Below, one piece after another: positions 1-8,425 of a DNA stretch of 64,000 bases. The notes below the pieces were generated by a model. It was given only the letters and a program-made list of their open reading frames with translations. It was not told where the DNA came from and searched no databases. The translations under genes were made by a program, and so were the position numbers. How positions within the stretch are numbered: position 1 is the first letter of the stretch; every line of letters begins with the position of its first letter. Origin of the DNA: Murimonas intestini (GTDB taxonomy: Bacteria; Bacillota; Clostridia; Lachnospirales; Lachnospiraceae); contig QGGY01000002.1 in NCBI GenBank assembly GCA_003148945.1, positions 248,001-312,000 on the forward strand, in the 5' to 3' direction.

Positions 1-561
1 GAGGGTGCGGTGATACAGCACGGAAAAAAGCCTTGTGGCATTGATCCCCACCAGCCAGTCTGCCTTGGCACGGCAGAGGGCAGCATCCCGAAGTCCGTCA
101 TAATCTGCACCGGGACGCAGGTTTGCAAAGCCCTCCCTTATGGCGGCATCCTCCATTGAAGAAATCCAGAGCCTTTTCATAGGCTTTTGACAACCTGCCA
201 GCTCATAGACGCTGCGGAAGATTAACTCGCCCTCGCGTCCGGCGTCGCAGGCATTCACTACCTCGGTTACATCCGGGGCATTCATCAGCTTTTTGAGAAT
301 ATCAAACTGCTTTTTCTTATCCTTTCCCACCACCATCTGCCAATGTTCCGGCAGAATCGGTAGGTCATCATATCGCCATTTGGCGTACTTGGGGTCATAG
401 CTGTCTGCATCCGCAAGACCGGCCAGATGGCCCACGCACCAGCTGACACGCCAGCCGTTTCCCTCCAGATACCCGTCCTTACGGGCAGATGCACCGATCA
501 CCGCAGCCAGACTCTGGGCAACGGATGGTTTTTCAGCAATCACTAATTTATACTGAGCCAT
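1..561 (-). CDS. topB: DNA topoisomerase III, N-terminal part (cut by window edge)
   Basis: Type IA topoisomerase of the kind carried by Tn1549/CTn-family conjugative elements, where it is thought to relax or decatenate DNA during transfer. The frame is open from the ATG at 561 to base 1 (187 codons, no stop), so only the Toprim half is visible. It opens [20 protein letters not shown], the canonical Toprim start with the metal-binding Glu, and later shows CDAGREGELIF, the DxD-like acidic motif of the family. The start overlaps the small upstream gene by 14 bases, as expected in this operon. The catalytic tyrosine would lie outside the window. Family assignment is firm; the role in transfer is inferred from context. 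Confidence 0.93.
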   Translation of the reverse strand, partial: MAQYKLVIAEKPSVAQSLAAVIGASARKDGYLEGNGWRVSWCVGHLAGLADADSYDPKYAKWRYDDLPILPEHWQMVVGKDKKKQFDILKKLMNAPDVTEVVNACDAGREGELIFRSVYELAGCQKPMKRLWISSMEDAAIREGFANLRPGADYDGLRDAALCRAKADWLVGINATRLFSVLYHRTL

Positions 562-751
562 GATGGTTCCTCCTCTCCTTGAGCCATCGGGACATTTCCC
601 GGTGGCAGACACCTACGCAGGGGCTTCCATAATTTCCGCAGCCATAACAGGGGTGGCTTGGGGGTAAAGAAGGAGGACGGGAAGTTTTCTTCCCGCCCTC
701 CGGCCTGCGTGTCATCATGCGTTCATAGGGACTGTCTGTGAAACGGGTCAT
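548..751 (-). CDS. Small cysteine-containing ICE protein, unknown function
   Basis: A 67-residue protein between the DUF4366 gene and topB. Its ATG overlaps the DUF4366 stop as ATGA (748-751) and its end overlaps the topB start, so it is probably translated by coupling. The middle holds [19 protein letters not shown], four Cys and one His in 19 residues, which could bind a metal. The N-terminal half is rich in Arg, Pro and Ser. I cannot assign a named domain. Overlaps on both sides argue that it is a real gene and not a chance frame. Confidence 0.6.
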   Translation of the reverse strand: MTRFTDSPYERMMTRRPEGGKKTSRPPSLPPSHPCYGCGNYGSPCVGVCHREMSRWLKERRNHHGSV

Positions 752-1500
752 TTCACGCTGTCCTCGTCATCTTCTGTGCTGCCCCCATCAGCATCCGGCT
801 CGTCCGACTCCTCATCCTCGGTTTCCCATTCCTCGGAATCTTCCTCGCCATAATCATAATCGTCCAGACTGTCATTGCCCTTGGTCTTAGGCTTATTCTT
901 AATGAGCTTCATGCAGGCAAATACGCCACCGCCGCCCAGCAGAGCCAGCAGAAGGATCAGGGCAGCTGGGTTCAGTCCGGCAGGCTTCTCCTTTTCCGGC
1001 TCCGGTGTTTCTGCCGGAGGTTCCGGTGCTTTGCCCGTACATTTACTCTTATCAGTTGCGCAGACCGGGCAGGCCGTATTGACTGCCCCTGCTTCACATT
1101 TTGTTGAACAGCTGCATACCGCAGGCGGCTCCTCTTTGGGTTTTCCATCTTCCATCAGCGCAGCAAGGTCTGCATCGTCCACCTGATTCAGAAAGTGAAC
1201 GGCGGTCTTTTTGTCCTCATTGGCTCTGTCAATCAGGATGTAAAAATAATTGCCCGCCTTAGTAGTAACGGTGATGAGCTGCTTGTTACCCCCAAAATCA
1301 TCCACCAGAGCGGCATTGCCCTCCGGGGTCAGCGGCGGTGCTTCTTCGGTTTCTTCCACCACCACATTGCTGTCATTGGTGGCATCCTCTGCCGGGGGCG
1401 GCGCTGCGCCCTGGGCAAAAGCGGGAACGGTAAAGCCCGATGCCAGAACCAGCGTCAGGCAAATGGCGGAAAGTGTTTGGAGCAATCGTTTATTCCTCAT
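748..1500 (-). CDS. DUF4366 (CD1107-type) mobile element membrane protein
   Basis: A 250-residue cell-surface protein of the CTn transfer module. The chosen ATG at 1500 follows AGGAGG with good spacing; a longer frame to 1530 lacks one. A signal peptide (residues about 5-30, ending AFAQG) is followed by a Pro/Glu-rich stretch, a compact domain containing [12 protein letters not shown], a Cys-rich segment ([10 protein letters not shown]...CPVC), a Pro/Glu linker, a transmembrane helix near residue 190 ([17 protein letters not shown]) and a very acidic tail. This order fits DUF4366 proteins found beside DUF4315 and the CHAP hydrolase in Tn1549-like ICEs. It overlaps the DUF4315 gene by 11 bases. 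Exact role in the secretion channel is unknown. Confidence 0.82.
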   Translation of the reverse strand: MRNKRLLQTLSAICLTLVLASGFTVPAFAQGAAPPPAEDATNDSNVVVEETEEAPPLTPEGNAALVDDFGGNKQLITVTTKAGNYFYILIDRANEDKKTAVHFLNQVDDADLAALMEDGKPKEEPPAVCSCSTKCEAGAVNTACPVCATDKSKCTGKAPEPPAETPEPEKEKPAGLNPAALILLLALLGGGGVFACMKLIKNKPKTKGNDSLDDYDYGEEDSEEWETEDEESDEPDADGGSTEDDEDSVK

Positions 1501-1741
1501 AGCCGTTTTCCTCCTGTTCGTTGTTGTCATCCCCCATACTGCCGGGAACTGTGCGGCCTGACAGCATGGCGCTCAGCTGGGTCGGGGTCATACGCAGGGC
1601 ACGCACCATCTGGACGATCTCCAGATTTTCTGCCTCGGTTTTCTGTGCTTCCAGCGCTTTGAGCTTTTCCTGATACTCTGCGATCTTCTCGCGGACCTTT
1701 GTAATCTCCTGATCAATGCGTTCAATTTTGTTCTTTGCCAT
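1490..1741 (-). CDS. DUF4315 family small coiled-coil protein
   Basis: An 83-residue protein. Residues 1-40 form an obvious coiled coil ([20 protein letters not shown]), followed by a short conserved segment ([16 protein letters not shown]) and an acidic tail. This is the DUF4315 pattern, seen between the CHAP hydrolase and DUF4366 in CTn-type elements. It lies 29 bases after the hydrolase gene and overlaps the next start, so it belongs to the same transcript. A structural or assembly role in the conjugation apparatus is likely but unproven. Confidence 0.82.
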   Translation of the reverse strand: MAKNKIERIDQEITKVREKIAEYQEKLKALEAQKTEAENLEIVQMVRALRMTPTQLSAMLSGRTVPGSMGDDNNEQEENGYEE

Positions 1742-1770
1742 CGTCTATCACTCCTTCTTAAAAATCTCTG

Positions 1771-3507
1771 TTACCAGTTCATCAGTCCATAACCCTTGAT
1801 ACTCTGATAATTCAGGTCATAGCTTTTGATTTTGCAGGCATCACCGGAATTTCCTTCCACTGTATAAACCCGGCTTCCATCGGTTCCGATGACGATTCCC
1901 ACATGGTCAGCAGTACCATCCAAATCCCAATCGAAGAAAATGGCGTCGCCAGGGGCGATGTTCTCATACCCCCTTGCACCCCATTGTCCGCGGGACTGGA
2001 ACCAGGGAACCCCCTCCCACTCACAGCCTGCAAAACGCGGTTCGCTTTTTCCAGCCTGATTATAGCACCAGGATACGAAGCAGGCGCACCATTCCACCCG
2101 GCTGTTAAAACCGTACCAGCTCCAGTAGGGATAACCGCCCACATTGCCCACCTGACTTTTTGCCAGTTCTACCAGTTCAGGGTTGCCGGGGCGTGTGCCA
2201 TTGATAAATTCTACGCCGGATAGGTCCTCGGAACCGCTGGTATCAGGGGAACCCCCGCCAAACAGCAGCGGCTTATTGCCCAGCGTCTGACGATAAACCT
2301 GATACATCTCCAACTGCTCTGCGGTCAGTAATTCCGACACCACAGCGGAAATGGGCTTACTGGTAAGTTTCACATTCAGAATGTAATACTCATAGGGTAC
2401 TTCCTCCGAAGTGGTCTCGCCAGTCTCCGGGTCTGTGGAAGTCTCTGTACGGTATCGGATCTCCACTTCCTCGGTAAGTGTCAGCTGATACTGTGCCTCA
2501 AATATACGCTCCAGCTCTGCCTGGGCGCTTTGCCGGGTATAGCCCTGCAAGACGGCGGATAGAAATGCCGCTAGCTCATGAGGGTCATGGCCGATCATAT
2601 CCAGGTCATACCGATACTCGTCATACCCTGGGTGACTGTTTTCAATATTGTCGATCTCTGCCTGCAACCCAGCTTCTTTCGCTGCATAGTCTGCTTCCAC
2701 CGCCAGCATTTCCGGGTCATCCGATGGATAGGTAGTGCCGGAAAGAACGGAACCGATACTCTGTGCCATCATGGAACAGGAGGACATGGTATTCATCAGC
2801 AGACAAACGATGAGAAACAACGCCCCTGCGATCAGAAAACCTTTCTTGTGTCGCATAACGAATGCCCCTGCCTGCTGTGCCTTTTCTTTTACCGTTCTTG
2901 CGGCTTTTCCGGTTTTGGACGCAGCCTGGGCGGTATTTCCGGCAGTCTGACCGGTGCGCTTGGCAGCGGCATACTGCTTTTTAATGGCCTGCTTTTGCTG
3001 CCAGCGGGAAAGAGGATTGCTGGCAAACTGAGGATTTTCCTGCAAAGATTTCTGGTACAGGGCATTTACATTTGCCTTTTCCAGTTGGCGCTCTGCCTGG
3101 GCTGCTTTGCGGTACGGCTTCAGCTTGTGGCTGCGATAGCCCTCCCGCACCAGATAAGCGCTGGTCTCCACCGCCTCCTCGGACTTGTGGGCGCTTTCCA
3201 CGCCCACATTGTCCTGTTCTGTTTCCCGGATCTCTTTGTGGAGCTTGCCCGCAACCAGATGGGCGGGAGCTTCCTTGACCCCTTGAGAAAGTTTGGAGGG
3301 TTGCTTTTTCTTGTCCTCAAAGGTCAGCTTCGAGGTCTTTTTCCCGGTATCCGGGTCAATGACCGTCTGCCTGACCTTTTTCTTTGGGATATTGGCCTGC
3401 GCCTTATCTGCTCTGGCCGCAGCTTTCTCCGCTTTGCGGATCGGCTTTTCCAGTGCAGGGTCAGAGCGTTCCTCATCGGTAAAGCGCAGGCGCGGTTCCT
3501 TATTCAA
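1771..3507 (-). CDS. Conjugative cell-wall hydrolase with C-terminal CHAP domain (CD1108-like)
   Basis: A 578-residue VirB1-like enzyme that would open the peptidoglycan for the transfer channel. The first 220 residues are Lys/Arg/Ala-rich and cytoplasmic. One transmembrane helix follows (KGFLIAGALFLIVCLLMNTM, about 225-245), then an extracellular linker region and a C-terminal CHAP domain from about residue 440. Candidate catalytic residues are the Cys in VEWCACFVSW, the His in ADHVGIVIG and the Asn in VEGNSG. Length and layout match CD1108-family proteins of clostridial ICEs. The start overlaps the upstream gene by 8 bases. No lesion is visible. Confidence 0.86.
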   Translation of the reverse strand: MNKEPRLRFTDEERSDPALEKPIRKAEKAAARADKAQANIPKKKVRQTVIDPDTGKKTSKLTFEDKKKQPSKLSQGVKEAPAHLVAGKLHKEIRETEQDNVGVESAHKSEEAVETSAYLVREGYRSHKLKPYRKAAQAERQLEKANVNALYQKSLQENPQFASNPLSRWQQKQAIKKQYAAAKRTGQTAGNTAQAASKTGKAARTVKEKAQQAGAFVMRHKKGFLIAGALFLIVCLLMNTMSSCSMMAQSIGSVLSGTTYPSDDPEMLAVEADYAAKEAGLQAEIDNIENSHPGYDEYRYDLDMIGHDPHELAAFLSAVLQGYTRQSAQAELERIFEAQYQLTLTEEVEIRYRTETSTDPETGETTSEEVPYEYYILNVKLTSKPISAVVSELLTAEQLEMYQVYRQTLGNKPLLFGGGSPDTSGSEDLSGVEFINGTRPGNPELVELAKSQVGNVGGYPYWSWYGFNSRVEWCACFVSWCYNQAGKSEPRFAGCEWEGVPWFQSRGQWGARGYENIAPGDAIFFDWDLDGTADHVGIVIGTDGSRVYTVEGNSGDACKIKSYDLNYQSIKGYGLMNW

Positions 3508-3883
3508 ACCATTCTCCCAACATGAGGGAGGACATCATGTAGTGCAGCTCTGCATAAATGGCCATCCCCACAGGATCGTTGAACATACAGCCGGACAGGT
3601 AGGCATAAAACTGTGCCACCACATCGGACAAGATCTTCGCCTCTGTTCCTTCCAGAATCAGGCCGCCCATACCTTCCTTAGCACGAATGGCGCTCCAGAC
3701 CTCTGCCAGACGGAGCAGACCCACCTGACCGGTCTCATTCAGTTCGGCTGCCTGATCTGCCGCCGTGCGGCACTCACTTACCGCATCAGCCATGACCGTA
3801 AGCAGCTGGCTGCGCTGGGCATTTACCGCCCTGTCAAAAAACATCAGCGGGTTTTGATTCAAAATATTGGGATTCATCATCAT
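3500..3883 (-). CDS. Conserved ICE protein of unknown function
   Basis: A 127-residue, probably cytoplasmic, largely helical protein between virB4 and the CHAP hydrolase. Its start overlaps the virB4 stop as ATGA and its stop overlaps the hydrolase start, so the three genes are tightly coupled. Two or three adjacent ATG codons (3883, 3880, 3877) follow an AAGGAGG site; I kept the first. I see no catalytic motif; residues such as LLRLAEVWSAIRAKEGMGG suggest a helical bundle. Position is that of a conserved accessory gene in Tn1549-like transfer regions. Function unknown. Confidence 0.68.
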   Translation of the reverse strand: MMMNPNILNQNPLMFFDRAVNAQRSQLLTVMADAVSECRTAADQAAELNETGQVGLLRLAEVWSAIRAKEGMGGLILEGTEAKILSDVVAQFYAYLSGCMFNDPVGMAIYAELHYMMSSLMLGEWFE

Positions 3884-4170
3884 TCATCCTCCTTTTTCAG
3901 TTCTTGAGGTTTGGTGGTCATAATGCGGTAAAGCTCGGTATTCTTCGGGAAGTGATCCACAAAAGGCAGAATTGTGGAGCCATAGAACAGCAACCCCTCG
4001 CCCTCGCCGGAGTGTGTTACATAGCTAAGCTGGTGTGTGGAAATGCCCAGCTGCTTGGCAAGGATCTGACGGTCTCCACCTGCCTGGTTGAGCATATACA
4101 CGAAGTCAGAGTTTTCAAAGATGTTCTCAACCTCGCGTGAAGAAAGCAGATCTTTCACATTTTGGGTAAT
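3880..4170 (-). CDS. VirB4-like conjugation ATPase, C-terminal segment (3' part of split gene)
   Basis: Continuation of the virB4 gene that begins at 6684. From the ATT at 4170 the frame reads ITQNVKDLLSSREVENIFEN and later QLSYVTHSGEGEGLLFYG, the usual C-terminal end of VirB4/TraC-type ATPases of these ICEs (96 residues). It follows directly on GGIPTG, which ends at 4510, when the 339-bp insertion 4171-4509 is left out; the joined protein would be 821 residues, a normal family length. A chance frame runs upstream to 4230 inside the insertion, so without splicing only a short C-terminal fragment could be made. Confidence 0.85.
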   Translation of the reverse strand: MTQNVKDLLSSREVENIFENSDFVYMLNQAGGDRQILAKQLGISTHQLSYVTHSGEGEGLLFYGSTILPFVDHFPKNTELYRIMTTKPQELKKEDE

Positions 4171-4509
4171 CTGATTGTTATTAACAGATGGCTTTTTATC
4201 CATCTCTCTGGGGCTTTCGCCCATTTTCATCGGCGTGTCATTTCACGCCCAGCATAGCATATCTTTTTGCCACGGATCATACCGTACCGGCTGGTAATGC
4301 GGCCTCGTGGAGCTGTTATATTCTGCTCAAAGCAGGGTCAAGCTCTATGCGTTGCGTGTGACTGTCCTTTTACAGACAGCCTTCCACTCGGATTGGGGCG
4401 CTACCCCTTTCCCGATTTCTTCCGCATTGATAATTCTGACCTACTTGCCGGTTTCAGTCAGAACGGCGAAGTCTGCACTTTAAGCGGCTAACAAGTTGCA
4501 GACCCAATC
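4171..4509 (-). other. 339-bp structured intervening sequence inside virB4 (candidate intron or omega-RNA-like insertion)
   Basis: This stretch separates the GGIPTG and ITQNVKDLL codons of virB4 and has stops in the virB4 frame. Read on the minus strand it is rich in complementary segments: GGCGTG/CACGCC, GGGC-GAAA-GCCC, GGCUGUC/GACAGUC, GGGG/CCCC flanked by UCGG/CCGA, AUGCGG with a distant CCGCAU, GCAUAG with CUAUGC after the run AAAAAGAUAU, and UUCUGAC/GUCAGAA as a pseudoknot. The inferred left flank ends in T and the insert ends in G, as in group I introns, and helix order resembles a group I core, but I find no convincing P1. An ORF-less HEARO/omega-RNA-type insertion is the main alternative. 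No protein of more than about 75 codons fits inside. Confidence 0.6.
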
Positions 4510-6684
4510 ACCAGTGGGAATGCCGCCCCATTTACGGAATCGCTTCCAAATTTCTACCGTGTAAGCGGCGGTCTGCTCCTCCTTCAAAAGCAGGTGCATC
4601 TCGTCGATGTAGTAACGGGTGGACTTGTGAGCGGCACGGTTGATGGTAACGCGGTTCCACACCTGATCTTGGACTACCAGCATACCGATTTTCTTGAGCT
4701 GCTTGCCCAGTTCCTTGATGTCATAGCAGACAATGCGGTTATTGATGTCCACATTGCTCTGGTGGTTGAACACATTGAGGGAGCCAGTTACATAGATTTC
4801 AAGGGCTGTAGCGATATACTGGGCTTCCTTTTCCTCCTGTTCTCGGAGCAGGTTATACAGATCCTCCAGAACCGGCATATTCTCCGGGCGCGGGTCATTC
4901 AGGTAAGTCTGATAAACCAGGCGCACACAGCGGTCGATGATGGTTTTTTGCACCGGCTGCAATCCGTCCTTACCGCCTACGATCAGCTCACACAAGCTGA
5001 GAATGAAGTCAGACTTGAGGGACAGCGGGCTTTCATCGTCCGAGTAATCCAGGTTCAGGTCCATCGGATTGATGTAGTTGGTTGAGGTAGGCGAGATCTT
5101 GATGACTTGCCCATGCAGACGCTCCACCAGAGGTGCGTACTCTGCTTCCGGGTCACAGATGATGACATCATCATTGGTAAGCAAAAAGCAGTTGGCAATT
5201 TCTCGTTTTGCGCTGAAGGACTTACCGGAACCCGGCGTACCCAAAATCAAGCCGTTGGGGTTTTTCAGCAGCTTTCTGTCTACCATGATGAGGTTGTTGG
5301 ACAAGGCGTTGATGCCGTAGTACAGAGCTTCTTTGCCGTTCTGAAACAGTTCCTGTGTGGTGAACGGTACAAAGATAGCAGTAGAACTGGTGGTCAGCCC
5401 TCGCTGGATCTCAATCTGATTGAGCCCCAGGGGCAGACAGCTCATCAGCCCTTCTTCCTGCTGGAAGTCCAGTCTGGTCAGCTGGCAGTTATACTTCTGG
5501 GCAATAGAGCCTGCCTGAAAGATGTTGTTGCCAAGCTGACGGGGATTGTCCGCTGTGTTCAGCACCAAAAAGGAAACAAGGAACATTCTCTCGTTTCGGC
5601 TCTGCAAATCCTGCAACAGCTTTTTCGCCTCACTGCCGTAGGTGGCAAGGTCAGAGGGAATGATGTCCATGTCGTATCCTGCGCGGACTGCTTTTTTCTG
5701 TTCCTCGATCTTACTGCGGTCCAGGTCGGTAATCTTACGCTTTACCGTCTTAATGGCTTTCACCTGATCCACCGACTGAATGTGCATACTCACAATGAGC
5801 GAGCTTTCCATATCCAGAAAATCAGCCAGCAGACGGTCATTCAGCTCCGGTGCAAGGATCTGCAAAAAAGAAACAGCCCCGTATTTCTTGCCCATACGGA
5901 ACTGCTTGCCGGTGCGGAACTCAAAGGAACTTGGTGCGATGAAGTCCTTGGTAGATAGGCCAGAAGGAGCCAGCCAGTCCCATTCAAACTGAAACGGGAG
6001 CTGTTCATCCATGTGGAATACCGCATGAAGCTGGGAAAGCCTTTCCTTACCGTCCAGTGTTCTGGCGGCTACGCCAAGACGCTTGAAGTTATTGAGTATA
6101 TCGGTCTCAATACGCTCCAGACGGGGCTTGGCGGCTTTGATGCTGTCAGCGTCGATACCAAAGGTCAGATATTTGGTCTTGATGAGACCGTTGTTTCCTC
6201 TGGCCAGCTGATTTTGCAGCATCGTGGTATATTCCTCACGGATACTGTCAAAGGCATCCCCCTGGGGCGGGATGGAAATGGAATTGGCAAAGGTCTCCTC
6301 CGATGCCGCAAGGTTCAAAAAAGACAGCTGGAAGTGAATCGAGCTGTCGAAGTAATTGAGGAAATCACACCAGCCCTCAAAGATCGCGGTCTTATCTTCA
6401 TTTTGGGAGAGCTGATAGTTGATGTCCTGAAACTGAATGGTCTTTGTGTAGTGGCTGTCCGATACGCGGCAGATCCCGTCCGGCCACATCCGTTCATAGG
6501 GGATACTGTCCTGTGCCGATTTTCCTTTTTTGTCCGTGCGATTGGCGCGGGCAATGGCCGCTTCGATCTGCTTCTTATCGGCGCGGGACAGCTTTTTCTT
6601 TGTCTTTACTGGCTGCACGGTCTTTTCTTCCGGTTTTCCCAGCAGACGGCGCAACCAGCTTTTCATTGCGGTGAACAATGTCAT
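4510..6684 (-). CDS. VirB4-like conjugation ATPase (5' part of split gene)
   Basis: ATPase that powers the type IV secretion channel at the membrane. The 725 codons up to GGIPTG carry Walker A (LGTPGSGKSFSAKREI, near residue 485), a Walker B-like strand (YYIDEMHLLL, near residue 700) and the TraC/VirB4 N-terminal domain. The natural frame continues at 4170 after the 339-bp insertion; read straight through, it adds DWVCNLLAA and stops at 4480, losing the last 96 residues. ATG 6684 follows AAGGAGG closely and lies inside the end of the prgI gene. Function in this cell depends on whether the insertion is removed from the RNA. Confidence 0.9.
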
Positions 6685-7030
6685 ACACCTCCTTATCGAG
6701 CATTTCCTGCCGCTTTAATACGGCATAAAAGTTATTGGTCTGGTAGGGACGCTGCTTGGGACGGATCACAGCTACTTTTAGGATGTTGCCGACGATCTTT
6801 TCCAGGCCCTGTCCATGCTTTTCATACATTGCCAGCAGGAAGAAGGGCATCATGACCAACATCATACACATGGCGGCCATGCTGTTTCCCGCAGGCTCAC
6901 GGAGCAAAAAGAACAGCGGTACGCCTACAAGCGCCCCAGCGGTAAAGCAGACCAGCTGCCTTCGGGTCAGATTGAACATGACCTTGGTTTTGACTTTGGT
7001 TAAATCTTTGGGTACGGGTACATAAGCCAA
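6575..7030 (-). CDS. PrgI family conjugation membrane protein
   Basis: A 151-residue VirB3-like component of the transfer channel. I place the start at the TTG at 7030, giving (M)AYVPVPKDLTKVKTKVMF, because AGGAGG lies eight bases upstream; the longer frame to 7108 has no such site. Two hydrophobic helices follow (LVCFTAGALVGVPLFFLL and AAMCMMLVMMPFFLLAMYE), then a cytoplasmic, strongly basic tail. This is the PrgI pattern directly before virB4 in Gram-positive ICEs. The tail overlaps the virB4 start by about 110 bases, which is usual for this gene pair. Confidence 0.88.
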   Translation of the reverse strand: MAYVPVPKDLTKVKTKVMFNLTRRQLVCFTAGALVGVPLFFLLREPAGNSMAAMCMMLVMMPFFLLAMYEKHGQGLEKIVGNILKVAVIRPKQRPYQTNNFYAVLKRQEMLDKEVYDIVHRNEKLVAPSAGKTGRKDRAASKDKEKAVPRR

Positions 7031-7050
7031 TGTGGAAACCTCCTTCCGTT

Positions 7051-7920
7051 TTAATGCGCCTGAAAGACTGATTTTGCGAGACTGCCGGTTTTGAACAGCG
7101 TAAAGCACAGCAGTACGGTGTAGCCCACGCAGCTCCAGATTGCCATGATGATGTCATCTTCCAGAGCGATGTTCTGCACCAGCACAGCATAAATTGCCAC
7201 GCAGACGATGATGAGAAACGCCTGAAAGCCCAGCGCCAGCAGGGAGCGGAGGTAGTTCTGTCCCATACCGCCCCATTCCTTGCCCATCATGGCAGCCATT
7301 GGAACGGGAGCCACCGAGGTCACAAGGTAAATCTCGATCATACGGCCATAAATGACGATAAAGATGCAGATATACAGCGCCCACATGGTAATGCCGATAA
7401 AGAGGGATTGGAACCAAAGCCCGAATAGCGGCCCCAGATCCATTTCCATCAGCCTCGGTTCCAAATCGGTCATAACTGAGGAAATGTCAATAGACGCATC
7501 CGAACCGATGATCCCTGCCGCCTGTGCCACCACGCTCTGCGCCATATCAAAGACGCCCATCACGATATTCCATGTGTTTGTGACAATGAGGATGGCAGTG
7601 GCTGATTTGAACACCCACTTGAAAATCATCCAAGTATCCACATCATGCAGGTTGTTCTTGTCTGCGATCATCTGGATCAGGTCTACGGTCATCACAATAG
7701 CCAGGATCACGCCTGCAATCGGCACCATGATGGAGTTGGACAGATTCTCAATCATACTGAAAATACTGCCATTCCATCCCTGTGGGGTCTGGCCTACCTG
7801 TACGGATATATCCGCGACCTGTTGGTTTACGCTGTCAAACATCCCCGAAAGGTTACTCATAATACCGCCCACCAGCATTTCTTTCAGCCAATTTGTCAGG
7901 GCTTCAAGTAAGAAATCCAT
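7051..7920 (-). CDS. VirB6/TrbL-like conjugation channel protein (CD0411-type)
   Basis: A 289-residue polytopic membrane protein. It opens with an amphipathic segment (MDFLLEALTNWLKEMLVGG), then has at least five hydrophobic helices, among them IMVPIAGVILAIVMTVDLI, ATAILIVTNTWNIVMGVF, LFIGITMWALYICIFIVI and SLLALGFQAFLIIVCVAIY. This matches the VirB6/TrbL component that sits between the Maff2 peptide and PrgI in Tn1549-like elements and forms part of the inner-membrane channel. It is 20 bases from prgI and intact. Confidence 0.87.
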   Translation of the reverse strand: MDFLLEALTNWLKEMLVGGIMSNLSGMFDSVNQQVADISVQVGQTPQGWNGSIFSMIENLSNSIMVPIAGVILAIVMTVDLIQMIADKNNLHDVDTWMIFKWVFKSATAILIVTNTWNIVMGVFDMAQSVVAQAAGIIGSDASIDISSVMTDLEPRLMEMDLGPLFGLWFQSLFIGITMWALYICIFIVIYGRMIEIYLVTSVAPVPMAAMMGKEWGGMGQNYLRSLLALGFQAFLIIVCVAIYAVLVQNIALEDDIIMAIWSCVGYTVLLCFTLFKTGSLAKSVFQAH

Positions 7921-7987
7921 ACGGTGTCAACCTCCTTTCCGCCGCCCCCGCAAAGCTGCGGGAGCGGCAAGGATTTTGCGGGGACGA

Positions 7988-8206
7988 TTAGACAGAGAAC
8001 AGCCCGGAGAGCAGAGGTACAAGAACCATGCCGACTACGGCTACACCAGCGCCGGCCATGAGCTGCTTCATTCCCTGTGATTTTGCGCCCGGATTATCAT
8101 TTCCGTAGCCCTCCAAGAGATTGATAACGCCCCAGATACCGAGACCGGCACCGAGCGCGATAACGAGGGTCTGAAGAACGGTAATTGCCTGTTCAAAAAA
8201 TGCCAT
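7988..8206 (-). CDS. Maff2 family mobile element protein (VirB2-like)
   Basis: A 72-residue protein with two hydrophobic helices (VLQTLVIALGAGLGIWGVIN and GAGVAVVGMVLVPLLSGLF) joined by a short polar loop (YGNDNPGAKSQGMKQ). Size and layout are those of Maff2 proteins, which occupy the VirB2 pilin position in clostridial ICE transfer modules. It lies between virD4 and the VirB6-like gene. A pilin or channel-lining role is inferred from topology and position; there is no cleavable signal peptide that I can see. Confidence 0.86.
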   Translation of the reverse strand: MAFFEQAITVLQTLVIALGAGLGIWGVINLLEGYGNDNPGAKSQGMKQLMAGAGVAVVGMVLVPLLSGLFSV

Positions 8207-8425
8207 ATAGTTTGTTAGCCGGAATCTGATTAAAAAATAGGTTTGTCATGTTTCATAGGCATACAAAAGCCGGAACAATCTGCCGCCCGGTTTCCGGGGG
8301 CGTGATTCCGGCTGTCCTCCTTTTTCATTATTTTTTCTTGCGATTGTCCGCTTTGTACGCCAATGGCCCGTAGAGGGCAGGTGCGGCGAATAGATAAGAT
8401 CACTCCCTTCAAAAGCGGAACGAAG

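Noticed and set aside
2578-3525. 315-codon plus-strand frame
   Set aside because: Exact antisense of the CHAP hydrolase gene, which has clear domains; an artefact of GC-rich codon use.
4267-4491. 74-codon plus-strand frame inside the virB4 insertion, considered as the insertion's own gene
   Set aside because: No ribosome site or domain; the region is better explained as a folded RNA.
4171-4509. virB4 insertion as a shortened group II intron
   Set aside because: It does not begin GTGCG, does not end AY and has no domain V with the AGC triad, unlike the real group II intron at 9463-12316.
8230-8412. 60-codon minus-strand frame between virD4 and the Maff2 gene
   Set aside because: No ribosome site, composition unlike a protein, and no counterpart that I know at this place in related elements.
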